DNA from: Malurus cyaneus samueli
Lineage: Eukaryota; Chordata; Aves; Passeriformes; Maluridae
DNA: 64,000 bases
Reading direction: 5' to 3'
Assembly (NCBI GenBank): GCA_009741485.1
Contig: CM019236.1
Location: 29,844,009 to 29,908,008 of the forward strand
Part shown: one piece after another, positions 14,901 to 26,700 of the stretch
Layout of the letters: each line of letters begins with the position of its first letter
Numbering within the stretch: the first letter of the stretch is position 1
The notes under the pieces: model-generated
The model's input: the letters and a program-made list of their open reading frames with translations, nothing else
Told to the model about the DNA's origin: nothing
The model's database searches: none
Program-made: the position numbers and the translations under genes

Positions 14901-15957
14901 GGAATAACAAATCAAAGCTCTGCACAACAAAAATAAACAACCCTGCCCAGCTCAGACATCAAACATCAGACATCAATAAAAGACAACAAAACTACTTTCT
15001 CATAGAAGGAATGAGTGTTGGATAAATATTCTCACGCAGTATTCCAAAGTCACTCTCTTCTCTGTCCCAGGGGAAACAGGGCCAAAGAGAGAAGTTACCC
15101 GACCATACAACTGCTAGGCAGTCAAAGGAAGAAAAAGCAATCATTAACATGAAGAATTCTCAAGCTGAACATATCAGGTTCTTATTCCTTTCTCTATGTC
15201 AGGAAGCAATGTTTCATTTTTCTCAGTTCTACACAGAGATCAGACCTTACTACTTTAGGTAAGATAAAAATAGAGGGCGTGGCAAATCTGTAAAATTTAA
15301 TTTGCCAAGACCATGGATGTTTTGGCCATGAAGTACAGTCCAAAGCTACTGCTGGGTCTAGAAGTGTTTTAGCAATCTCAGGATATCACCAGAAATCCCC
15401 TTCTCATGTGCTTCATTGCACAAAAATGCAGTAAAATCTGAGAGAAAAACTAAAACCATTTGTGAACAGCATGATGTGTTTTCATCACATTTTAAGAAAG
15501 GTGTTCCTTAAGCATAAAATCTAATGCCAGAGAAGTGATCGTCTCTCACTTCATTAGGGGAAAACATCTGTGCAGCAGTATATTATAAGATATAAGCAAT
15601 TTCCATTTGAAAATCTTGCTTAGGTCGTCTTGCATAATGTGTGATCCAAAGTTTCCTAATAATTTAAGAAAATTTTTTCACCACCAAAAATGTCTAGAGC
15701 GTCAGTGGTAACTGAGTTAGTAAATTTCCTATTTTTAATTCTTCACAATTTTCACATTTGTTGACAAATATTTCAACACATATATCAGCCCAATTACACT
15801 TCTTTTCTCAACTCTTAAGGACCTTAGCTGTTCTGAAAAATGTGAATGTAGTCAGAGCATATATAAAATCACATGTACCTGGAATGGCATGCATGCAGTA
15901 TTCCATTTCTGTATGAGTTTTAATATACACATACACATTTTAAAAAATTCTACTTAC
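8946..15957. other. AT-rich non-coding sequence apart from one possible exon
   Basis: No repeat family is recognisable. A somewhat GC-richer patch at 10130-10330 is open on both strands for about 30 codons, but it has no usable donor and I cannot name it. The only segment I list separately is the possible last exon at 10912-10989. Confidence 0.5.
10912..10989 (-). CDS. possible last coding exon, minus strand, unidentified
   Basis: Reading the minus strand, a long pyrimidine tract (nine T, then CTTTTAACATCTTTCAG) ends at 10990. An open frame of 25 codons follows, starting ESNVYSVLLQRLHDTIRSSG and ending in TAA at 10912-10914. A canonical AATAAA lies at 10854-10859, 53 bases past the stop. An acceptor, an open frame, a stop and a nearby polyadenylation signal together make a plausible terminal exon. 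A second frame is also open for about 30 codons from the same acceptor. It would follow directly on the phase of the segment at 15958-15992 and is strongly hydrophobic. I recognise neither peptide. A 78-base open frame is easily found by chance in 40 kb, so this remains a weak call. Confidence 0.2.
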   Translation of the reverse strand, partial: ESNVYSVLLQRLHDTIRSSGIVFSE

Positions 15958-15992
15958 ACGGGGATGTTTTCATAGGCATCTTCAAAGTTTTC
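15958..15992 (-). CDS. candidate 35-base internal coding exon, unidentified
   Basis: On the minus strand the sequence TTTTTCTTTCTTTCTCAG is followed by 35 bases and then the near-perfect donor GTAAGTAG. The exon is open in the frame that reads ENFEDAYENIPV, ending two bases into a codon. The peptide is acidic with a central tyrosine and looks like a linker or a phosphotyrosine-type motif more than random translation. One other frame is open; the third has a stop. It lies 24.7 kb downstream of the CpG-island first exon on the same strand. I cannot name the protein. The splice sites are the best in the left 40 kb; the weakness is the small size. Confidence 0.4.
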
Positions 15993-17164
15993 CTGAGAAA
16001 GAAAGAAAAATATTTCAGTCTAATGTGCAGGTGTTTTGTAACAAAGCAGAAATTTACCATTACCAGACAGCACTTACTTCTGCAACATAATTATCAGAAT
16101 ATTCACAGACTACGGACTGTTAAGCTTTCAGTGCAAATCATTACACAGAGATTTCCTGTGGGCCTACTACATCAGACTACAGCTAAATTAAACCGAAGAT
16201 CTTTTCCTTTTTAGACTCTAAACTTCCACCACGAAATTCACAGAAGGCAACATAGACTTATGCCTCAGGAGTTGGTGCAGCACATCTGGTATGTTCAGGA
16301 TGCACTAGCTGAACAGTATATCTACACATGAAACAGAAGTTGTTCTGTGCAGATAGCTGATATGCAGGCTGGCCAGAGTGTATATACGAGGTCTGGGATG
16401 CATGAGAGATAGCATGCACATACAGCCAGCTCACACATTAAAAGCAGTTCTGTGAATGGGTTACTCCAGGCATCCGGAAGTTGTTTCTTCCACCTGGATT
16501 CAATGCTCTTTCAACCTGGGTTCAAATTTCAAATTTCAAACTGAAATCAAGGAAGAAGTGCACAAATGTAAAAATGAGCACAATGGCTCAGCTCAAACAC
16601 CATTCATTTCTGTATCCAGTTTCTAAAACTGGGCTATAGAAGTGTGTCGCAAAGATGAATGAGCAAACAGCCCTCTTTCACATATTCCTCTCCACCTCAC
16701 ACTGTCCAGCGTTTAGAAAATCTGGGGGAATTCCAGGCCACAGTTTGGTGATCCAGTGATTTTCAGGAGATCTCTGCTACAAATAGAGAGTACAGTCCAA
16801 TTTCCTTGATCCCATGTAGATCCCGTGTAATGAGCTGTAACATTAGTAAGGATTTCATGAGTCTGACATCTATTTGTGCAAAACAAAACTACTTGAACCT
16901 GGCTCCTATGACCTTTGTTTAACAACCCCTAGCTTCCTATATTCAAAAACAGCAAAGAATCAATTTGTACTTGCTCTTTCCTAGACACTTACAATTTTGA
17001 AAGCCTTTGTTACATCATCCAACTCATCTTTTTTCCAAGCCAAAGACTGCTCCCTTACCCAGTCACTCTTCAAACAGAAACTACTTCCTACTTGTAACTT
17101 TCTGCTTTCTGCTCATTCTGTAGAAAAAACTGAAGCATGGTGGAACAGATTTTTAATATATCTC
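15993..17164. other. AT-rich non-coding sequence
   Basis: Probably intronic. An acceptor-like tract on the minus strand near 16545 is followed by stops in all frames, and the one near 17120 leads only to a tiny open segment. Nothing else is seen. Confidence 0.5.
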
Positions 17165-17430
17165 AGGAAGACACCTGTAGGAGACTGACCCCCACCTCCA
17201 CACAATCTTTGCCAGTACCTGCAGAGAGTCATAAAATCTCCCCTGAGTGTCCTTTACTTCAGGCTAAACATTCCCAGCTCCCTCAGCCTCTTCTCACAGG
17301 AACTGTGCTCCAGATCCTTCACCAGTTCCATTGCCCTTCTTTGGACATGCTACAGCACCTCACTGTATTTCTTGGAACAAGGGGCCTAAAATAAAAGAAA
17401 GTATTTCAAGCGTGGCCTCACCGGTTCCAC
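17165..17430 (-). mobile_element. old CR1 fragment, antisense
   Basis: The plus strand contains the diverged but recognisable CR1 landmarks CTCCCTCAGCCTCTTCTCAC, TGCTCCAGATCCTTCACCAG and CCCTTCTTTGGACATGCT. These are the antisense of the C-terminal end of the CR1 reverse transcriptase and its 3' region. It is far more diverged than the copies at 1-300 and 50152-51370, so it belongs to an older insertion. Both ends are truncated and no frame is open. Confidence 0.85.
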
Positions 17431-20400
17431 GTACAGGGGGAACTTAAAAGAACTCAGAAAAAGTCAATTAAATTATGCTCCTGACCCAAGAACTGGCGTT
17501 TAAAATGGCGTTCTGTTCAGGATGTTCCAACAGATAGGGGATGCTACCCATATCTCACCCCAGACACTGACAGAAGTCAATCTTCTAATGAACTCCTCCC
17601 CCAAAGACCAGTTCCCTCCTTGAGCAATTCCAGAGACTAGGGAAGAAATTCAGCAGAACAAGAAAAACACACAGCTGTTTGAGCACAATTCCGTTTCTCC
17701 TAAGAGAACAAAATTAACAAGCAAAAGTCAAGGTACTTTTTAACTGTCACATACTTATTAAAGAAGGGTAATGACTGAAAGTTCAGATGCAAAAATATCT
17801 GTGATGTGAACCCTTTCCTTTTTGTGGGGTCTTTCAAACCTTCATATAAGAACAGCACCTACATACAGAATGGCTGAAACAGAGACAATTCGCATTCTGT
17901 GTAGGTAAATGCCTCCTTTGCCTGGTGGCTTCTGAATTTTGATCCCTGTCATTCAAATTGGTCAGATGGCTGTCCGAACATTTACAGTACGAAGTACAAC
18001 CTTGGGGTTTTTCCCAACACAATGGCATAGGGAATAGTCACAGCCTTTCAAGAGATTCCTCAAGGGAGCTAAAATCAACATCACTGAAGGCAGATTCATT
18101 GGGAAAAAAAAAAAAACCAACAAACAACAAAAAAACACAAAAACCAATCCATAGGTTTTTCTGAAGTCTCCCATATTTTTCTAGTCCCACTGCATGCAAA
18201 ATGGGTATTAGAAAGTATTCAAATCGCTATCTTGGCGCCACTTCCACAGACTCACACAAGTTTGCAGTTGTCTCCACAGACTCCCAGAGATTCCCTAAGA
18301 ATAGAAGACAAGCTGGAGACACTGGAAGAGAAGCGCAGCCATTTTCTAATCCATGCCTGTTACAACAAAAAAGTTTCAGCATTCTAAGCTATGAGGAAAA
18401 GCACTGCATCAGGGATACCTAGAATAGCTGCTCCCAGACCAAGTTCTAGGACAGACCATATTCCTGCCAAGATACAAAAGGTTTAAAAAGTACTCAGAAC
18501 ATATTCTTTATTTTTTTCCAGTACTCTGTTAAAATCTACTTTAAATTAAGCCTCTTCAACAAAAAAACGAGTTAAGTAATAATATACAGCATCTTAAAGA
18601 CTTCAAGATGCATTTAATATACAAATGCGTATAGGTATACATATATGTCAATATAAAAAAGGAAAATCAAGTGATTGACAAAGTTTGTCTATTCTTCAGA
18701 GCACAGAAGCTGCCCAATAATATGCACAGACACATTCTTGTGCATTCAATCAAAGCTCATAAGGTTTCCATTTCCAGGTGCTCATTCCAATGCTGCAAGC
18801 TCCAGCTGAAATGGCTGAAATGCCCCAGCAGTTTCCAGTCGTGCTCATTCACAGCAGGCTCCAGCAAAGCAGAGCACTCAACACAAGGGAAAGGTTTTTA
18901 CCCTGCGCCAGTGACAGGCGCTGTCAGGCACCGGCCATGACAAGTTCCTTCAAGACTGAATGTGACCTCCACACTTTGACATAGCTATAACAGGAACACC
19001 ATTTCCATTATTTACATGGCTGAGGAGACTGAGGTGGGGACAAACCTTCATTCATTTCCTTCACCTGACCTAGGTCTGCCCGGCAGCAGGTCCCAAAGGT
19101 CCTGCTCCAGTACATCCTTGTTACAACAGCATCCTGTCCACAGGATGTGCAATACAGCAGAAATCTTCTGGAAATAGAACTGTAGTTGAATCCCCGAAAA
19201 GGACAACAAAGCCTTTTTTTCAGACATTCTACTCTAAAAAATAAATCTATGAACACCTAAGTCAGTACACAAAGAAACAGTTTAATAACCATCTCTCTCA
19301 GTACAATGCTGGCTAATGCTGCAATCCACAGATTTTTAGTGCACTTTTTCCAATACACGTCAGTCCAAGAATTTTAAACACATAAATATAAGTAAGACCG
19401 CCACTAGGTGGCATGACAAAAACTGACTCAGACTTTTCCACATATTTCAGAAAATGGTTAGCACAAAATTTAACAATATAAAACTGTCTAAAAATTATAT
19501 TTCTTGAATCACCATTCTGGTTGGTTTTGGGTAATTTACAATGTGTCCTTGTCAAGATGCAAGGCTTGAAGACAATAAAGTTTACATAACTTAGAGATAC
19601 TTTGTTTTGAGAAGCAAAGAAAGACTAAGTTAGACAGAGACATAAATGGACGAAATGCAGAAACTCTCACAATGAGAGCAAAAACCATTGACAGCAGACC
19701 CTTCACCCTTCAAGCCTCACAAAAGCAGCATAGTAAGGGAGACTCTTCAACTAATCTAGGACATCTATCAGTATCGACACTTTTGTTCTAATGCACTGGT
19801 AGAAAGAAGAAACAGCTTCTTGCCTTGCTCATTACAGAGATCCTACTATCAAATGTGAACTCAACTTTCTTCCATATTTATCATAAATTAACTGTAATTT
19901 AAAGGAAATTTCAGACTATTATCTTGCAACTCCTAAATTACTGTTTTAAGTTCACTAACTGTTTTGTTAAACTAAATATTTAAACACCACTCTATTCCAA
20001 GTGAAGCAGGCCAACTTGATCAATCTAAACTATTCCTTTACAATCCAGATTTATGACAAGATTTGACTATCACATAGGGTATGAAGCATCTAGATTCTCC
20101 CCATTTATAATAACATAACTTCAGAAGACAAAATTCAATGGTATCTAGACACATGACCCACAATTTGGAACCCACACTCATAGGGCAAAGGAAAAAAGCT
20201 CCACTGAAAGCATAATCTCAAAAATATAAATATAACATGAACAGAAGGTCCTTATTCAACAAACAAATGAGACCACACAAAATAATCATGAAAAAATGCT
20301 ACCCAGAATTTAATACTACGGTATACCAGATTACTTATCCTGTCACTATTTTGTCAGTATTAAATAAAGAACAGTTTTACGATATGGCCTTGAAAAGCCA

Positions 20401-20673
20401 TAGACTTAACAGTAACACCCTCCTTGGGAAGCCCACATATTAAGACATTGCAAAGGATGGGAATATATGAAGATAGGATACGTATTTAGCAAGAACATGC
20501 ACTTCAAAACGTGTATCAAGCTTTTGTCAAAACCTCAAGTACGGGTACATCTAACTACTTTTTCAGTCTTTTGTCTTCTGTGATTCCTCACATCATCCTT
20601 CTTCTCAAAAAAGAAATCAATGCTAGGTGAAAATGATGCAAACCCAGTGTCTGGCCTCAGGCACGCTGCTCAC
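17431..20673. other. AT-rich non-coding sequence
   Basis: No element is recognised. A 60-codon minus-strand frame follows an acceptor-like TTTATTTTTTAG at about 19236 and runs to a stop near 19050. Its translation resembles nothing I know and there is no donor. An A/C-rich low-complexity run lies at 18106-18145. Confidence 0.5.
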
Positions 20674-20729
20674 TGCCTGCAGCTGCCAGGGGAAGCTCAG
20701 TTACCAGTTTGGCAGACAGTGACTGGATT
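20674..20729 (-). CDS. candidate 56-base internal coding exon, unidentified
   Basis: On the minus strand the pyrimidine-rich acceptor GCCTTTTTTCTCTTTATGTAG ends at 20730. After one base the frame reads IQSLSAKLVTELPLAAAG, and then the donor GTGAGC follows. The exon is GC-richer than its surroundings. Its peptide is of the amphipathic, helix-forming kind. If the donor is ignored the frame continues for five more codons to a TGA, so a terminal exon is the alternative. The exon starts in the phase left by the first exon at 40655-40704 (two bases of a codon). It ends one base into a codon, which does not fit the open frame of 15958-15992, so an intervening exon would be needed. Protein not recognised. 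Confidence 0.3.
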
Positions 20730-23700
20730 CTACATAAAGAGAAAAAAGGCTTCACTGAGAGATCCAAAATTTCTCAACTGACAAGAAAGAATAACACACC
20801 TTTTACTGCATTCACATTAAAATTCCCATTCTCTACAGGAATTCATCTCACAGGACTTAAGGGATTTTAAATAAAACTTAGCTGATAAGCTCAGAAGCAG
20901 CTTTTCAAAATCAGAGGAGGCTTCCTATTGACCCTGGCTAAAAGTTTCCTCATTCTGTTACAAAACTTTGGGAATATTTGTTGCTCCTTAGCCTTATCCA
21001 GTACTACATTAAAAATGATGTAAAGAAACTGGTGGCTAAGAATGTTACAGTCCAAGCCCACAAGACTGACAACATAAAATCACGGCGCATTTAAAACTTA
21101 CCAAACATTACAGCAATATGAAAGCTCCTAAGACTAATACTCAAGGACACCAAACAACAGCATCCTCTCAGCTGACTTAAGTGAACTGAGAACTGCTAAC
21201 AGAGGTTGGAAAACAAGAAAGAACAGCAACAAAATTAGCAACTCCCAGATGTACAAGTCAAAAAGACCCTTGTTCAGGTGAAGATCCTTCCCTGTGATTA
21301 TGTAACTTCTATGGAAATTACTAACCAAATGTAGGGGTTAGTGGGGAACTGTACTTGGGAGTTGCTAACACTGAACTTTTCATTCAAATAATGGCATGGG
21401 AAGCCTGGAGGGCCACGAATTATTTGTGGTATGCCACAGAGCACCTAGGTTTGTGCAACTCTGAAACAAATAAATAAATAAATAATATCTCTTGTGAAAT
21501 TACTGGCTTGTTGCACATCACTTTACAAATCTTATTTTTGCAGACAACACACTGAAGCATCAAATATCAGAAATTACTACTTTACAAAAAGAATGATGGA
21601 GCTGAACAACAGTGTAACTCACTGGTTTTAAATTATGGAAGCTCAGCTTGCAATACTGCTCAGTCCAAAATAAACTCATTCAGCTAAGAAAATTTGGTTT
21701 GATCCATCTGCAATTAAGAGAAGTAGGGTAACAAACCTACACACATCTACAAACTTCAGAAAGTACCTGCAGGAACTAAAAAAAGAAAAGTAATTCTAAG
21801 GACTTGACTTATGAAACATAATCTGTTATGGACACCTTCCCTCTATACTAACAATCGGATGACTGTGTCACATAAGGACAGAATTCAGCTGTTGCTTAAA
21901 TGGGCAGTTGCATGAGAAAACACTACTTACAACTGCATATTTTTCCAGACATTAAGAGAGAAAGCAATTCCCAGCATTACAGCAGGACCCAAAAGCTAAT
22001 TTGTCACATATCTCAAGCTAATTCATAAAATATTGATGCAAAGACTATTTTGATGAGCCAAATAAAATTTAGACTTTATCTCAAAAATACAAGATGCTTT
22101 TCACTTCCTAATATTTATGCAGAAGTGAGAATACTTTGCATTATAAAGAGCTTAAAAAATACTAACTTTTTAGCTATGGTTTCATTCGATTTGATATAGT
22201 GATTTCTTACAGAAAAGAGCAGTCTAAGCCTACTCTACAAACCAGCAGAAAAATAATGTGGAAGTTAGACTGCATCTTTATGTTTATTGTCAAAAAAACC
22301 CCAAACACAGGAGAGAAACATCATTGCAATGTGTCTTCATAGAGAAACTACTTGGGGGAGTAGAGGAAGGAAAAGATATCCCCAATTCTTCATCTCTGCC
22401 ACTTACACATGCTTTATTTGACACTTTGACACCAGATCCTGGTATTAACAATTAATAGTCTAGGAACAGAAACACACAAATAACACTCAGTTCAATGGGG
22501 AAGGAGATGATGAAGCTGTTACAAAACAGGAAAATTATTTCCCCTTGCCAGCGACAGAAATAGCCTTGAGGCAGCAAGAACGGAATGGAAATGCACAAGT
22601 TCTGCTCTACACAGTACAACCAATTTTCGCATGAAAAGTAAAAAGTGAAATTCATTTCTCTAGAACAAAAAATGCACATATTTTTGTGCTTAAGTACGAT
22701 TTCAAACTTATCTGTTTGAACTATAAACATAATTCATCTGCTCTTTAAAAATTGCTCTCAAGATTACTTGCTTAAAATACCAGTGTTTTTGCAGAGAGCT
22801 TAGTGGACAGACAGTGGTGGCTGTTTTGGAGGAGCTGTGTTTTCCTCAATGTTTTCCACTGCAGATGAAGGACTTCAGGAGTCAGAAGCCAAAGCTCGGT
22901 AATTCAGCTTACTCATTCAGTCTTTTCTAAATAGAACACACCACATTCAAGACATGGTTGGGTCGTGCTTTAAATAAAAAACAACAAACTAAAACCAAAC
23001 AACAAAAACAAAACAAGACACCAAAATACCCCAACCCCAAAACCACGCCCACACAACCAAGAAGCAACTAGGAATTGGTAAGGTAAAAGCCATTTTTATT
23101 AGAAGTTAGGTTAACTAAAGAGCTGAGCTGATGAATAATGAGAAATTCAAACAAATCTCAGATAAAGGAAAATTGAGTCTTAACAAAAAAGTCTACCCTC
23201 CATTTTTTACATATTATAGACATTTGCAATGAAAACAACTGCAGTAATTAAGTGCAGCTAATCAACATGTTAAAAAGTGGATAATTCCTCCTTTGCCTTC
23301 AGCTGTACACAAGCCAGACAATTTCATAGACAGCCATATTGTATAAACCAGGGCAGGACCAAGAACAAACCTCAACCAAAGGAACTGCAGTCAGCAACCT
23401 CAGACATTTTTGGTCAGGCTGTTCGCATGCCAGAGGCAGCCACAAGACAAGAGTTTTCTGAACCTACTTTTAAGCTTGGGCATAAGGCAGTCACATTTCA
23501 GTAAACTGACATCAGTCTCACTTATTCTGAGCAACTAGATGAGCTTCTACTGCTTTAAACAACACCCCTCTCTTGTGACGGAAAACTGGAAATCAGCAGA
23601 TTCAGCTACACACACAGAGCAAAGCATCCTGACTACTTTACTTTAAATGACATACAAAAAGCTCCTGTCGACAGTTATTCACGTTCAGATTCCTACCCAG

Positions 23701-26700
23701 TATGCTGCACATAAAAGCAAGAATACAGTTTCAGTTAAAGTTGGCTAAACATCAAGACAACTTTCCTTATTGTTTACACTGGCATCTTCTTGCTATTTGA
23801 TCTGCAGTTGTTTCTGCAGAGAAAGCACTTTTCAGAGGCAGAAGAATAGGGTAGTAGCATAGAACTTCAGTGCTGCAACAAAGCTTTGATGTTCCTAGTT
23901 GATGGCCTTTCCTGTCTGTCTCACTCAAAACACCCTGGTTATCCCCTAGATCCAAGGAGTGTCATGTAATTTCTATTTGTTTGAAAGCGGTACCAGAAAA
24001 AAACAAACCAAACTGCAAAAGAACAAACCACATATTCAACCATGAGTTCAACATCCAGTACATTGCACTGAAGTACACTCCCCACTGAAAATCCATACAA
24101 ATATTGCATATGTCTCCATTCTTGGTCAACTTCATTAGACAAAACTGATTGCCAAGAATTCTAAACTGAAAGGCAAATACAAACAGACACACTTTGTCTG
24201 GATACATCTTCCTTTTCCTGTGTTACGAAAAGAGACTTGAGAAGAGTGTGAAGGCAATTAAGGAGCCTGAAAAGATAGAGAGAATACATAAGCATTCTTC
24301 TCAAAACATATACTATACAAGGGAAAACATTAAGTTTGTCCTCCCCAGCCGCAAGAAAGATTATTAAATGAAATAAATCTTCTTGCAGCAGAAAAGTCTC
24401 TAATTATTGCAAGAACTTTGTATCAAGCTCATTAGGTTTGGGTAAAACTTCCATATCATTGTTCAGTCATTTAACAGAAATTACATAGAAACACACTGAA
24501 ATTTAAAAAAAAAAAATAGGATGCCATTTTTTATGTTTATTAAGTTGGCAAGATCTCTGCTACATATTTTTAGTCCTAATACTTCCAACCACTATAAACT
24601 GTAAATACTAGGTATGTCTGTTTTCCAGGACACTGGACACAAACATGGATGAGACACCACTGCTGAAAGACAAATCTGGTAAAGACTTCCCTACTTTCAG
24701 TCGGCTTAACAATAAACCTTTAGCAAACTTCTATCAGCTTCCAAATAAGACTATTCAGTTACTATTTTTTATTCGGTAAAAGCTGTAGAAACAATAGGAT
24801 TCCAGAGACACAAATAGAGGGTACTTTCAGGCACTAACTGAAGAAACAGAACAAATGTTTATCTCTTATCTTGCTTGTATGCAGTCAAGGCATAAGCAAC
24901 TTGAAAGTCACTAGCCACACAGCAGCTCAAGTCAAAACCTTGCTCCTACCAATTCTGTCAATATTTCACAACCAGTGATTAATCATCTATTCTAGTTCAG
25001 AACTGGCTATCTCTCACCAAGTTTGACTTTTTATGACTGAGTAACATTCATAGAAACTTCAGATCAGTTTAGTCAAAGGATCACTAGACAGCTTGCTGAT
25101 AACAAAACACTATCACTTCAAGAGAGAGGGTATCAGTGCGTAAGAAGCCAAGATACCTTTTGCCCTCACTTGAGTCAACAGCCTACCAAATAAAATAAAA
25201 GTTACGTGAGGAGGAAAGAAAAACCTGGTTGGAAGATCCATTTAACTAATACCAGACAACACAGCTCTTTTTAGAGCTGGACCATCATGCTTCCTCCTGT
25301 CTTACATGGGTAGGTTGTTTAGCAGCCTCATGTAACCTGCCCTCCTTCATCCCATATTTCAGTGTCTGTGATGTGACTGATGAGGCAGAACCTCAGAGTT
25401 TTTAGTTAAACATATCTCACACATACCAGGACAGATCAAAGACATAATGCAAGTCAAGCTGAAACTACAAAGTAAGAGATAGTCTTGAATCAACATAAGA
25501 AATAGACAGTGGAGTCTACTTTCCAGTAAAGGAAAAAAGGTAAAATATAGCCAGCTAAGAGGAAGAGCACATTGTGTTGTCCTGAATTTTACTAAGCAAT
25601 CTCATACAAAAATGCTTGATACTCACTGCTTCCAAGATACATAAAGCGACCCGGAAAAACTCTAATTATGTTTCACCATGCACTTAATATAGACCTATCG
25701 AAACAAAAGCAAATCACAGCTCCCCTAGAGGGATATTTTAACAGTACTCCAGAATGCTTACAAATTACAATGTAATCAACAATTCTAAATAAGTCTCACT
25801 GAAGATGCAATACTGCTGTTATTAATACTTTCCAGAGATGACCCCAAGCTGGGGAACAGAACAGTTTTACCTCATATTAAAAGTAATTTGCCTGTAACTA
25901 ATAAAAGCCAGCTTTGCCTATAACTAGTATAAAAAAAAAGAAAATTAGCGTCTTTGGTTTTAACCTTCCCCTGTCTTCCTCAGGTTAAATATCCTCTTTA
26001 CTACACAGATGGTTACTCATTTGTAAAGAATGCAACAGCAGTTGCGACATATTTAACATCGCAAGGTTCTATTTTATACTGAAAAACAGTTTAATTATTT
26101 TTTCTTAACTGGCTCATTTCCTTTAAAACAAGATCTTGCTGCAGTAGCAGTAACCCCAACAACCCTATTTTTGATAAAGGTGTTCTCACTTTAGAACTTC
26201 AAAGTGACTTTATTTTCTGATCCATTAGCAGTACTAACTTCAGTTGCAAAAGAAACCTTTAGAAGCCAGCATTATCTAGCATTAAAAGCGGCTGTAAAAC
26301 AGGATTAAAGCAATGACTTTCGTCCAGAGCACAGCTTGTTCTCTCTGTGCAAGATCAGCTTCCATTTCTTCTGGAAACAACTTTATTTATTTTCATTAAC
26401 AGAAAAGCACTGTCTCAAGGTTGTAGCAACTTAACTTCATTACTAGTATAAAATTAACTAATTATTAACTGATTTATACATGTGTTCTAGAGAGTTCATT
26501 CTTTCCACCAGAAAAAAAAAGCCAGACGAACACCAAACACAGAAATACAGTGTCACATTCAAACCAAGTGTCACACTAAATTACACTAAGCAGAATCAGA
26601 TCTTGACTTAACCAGCCAGTAAGCTAAAGTGTTAGTTCTTCCTGCGCTACCTACGGGCAAACACAAAATAAGATATAGAAGATACTTTCTCATTCAAAGT

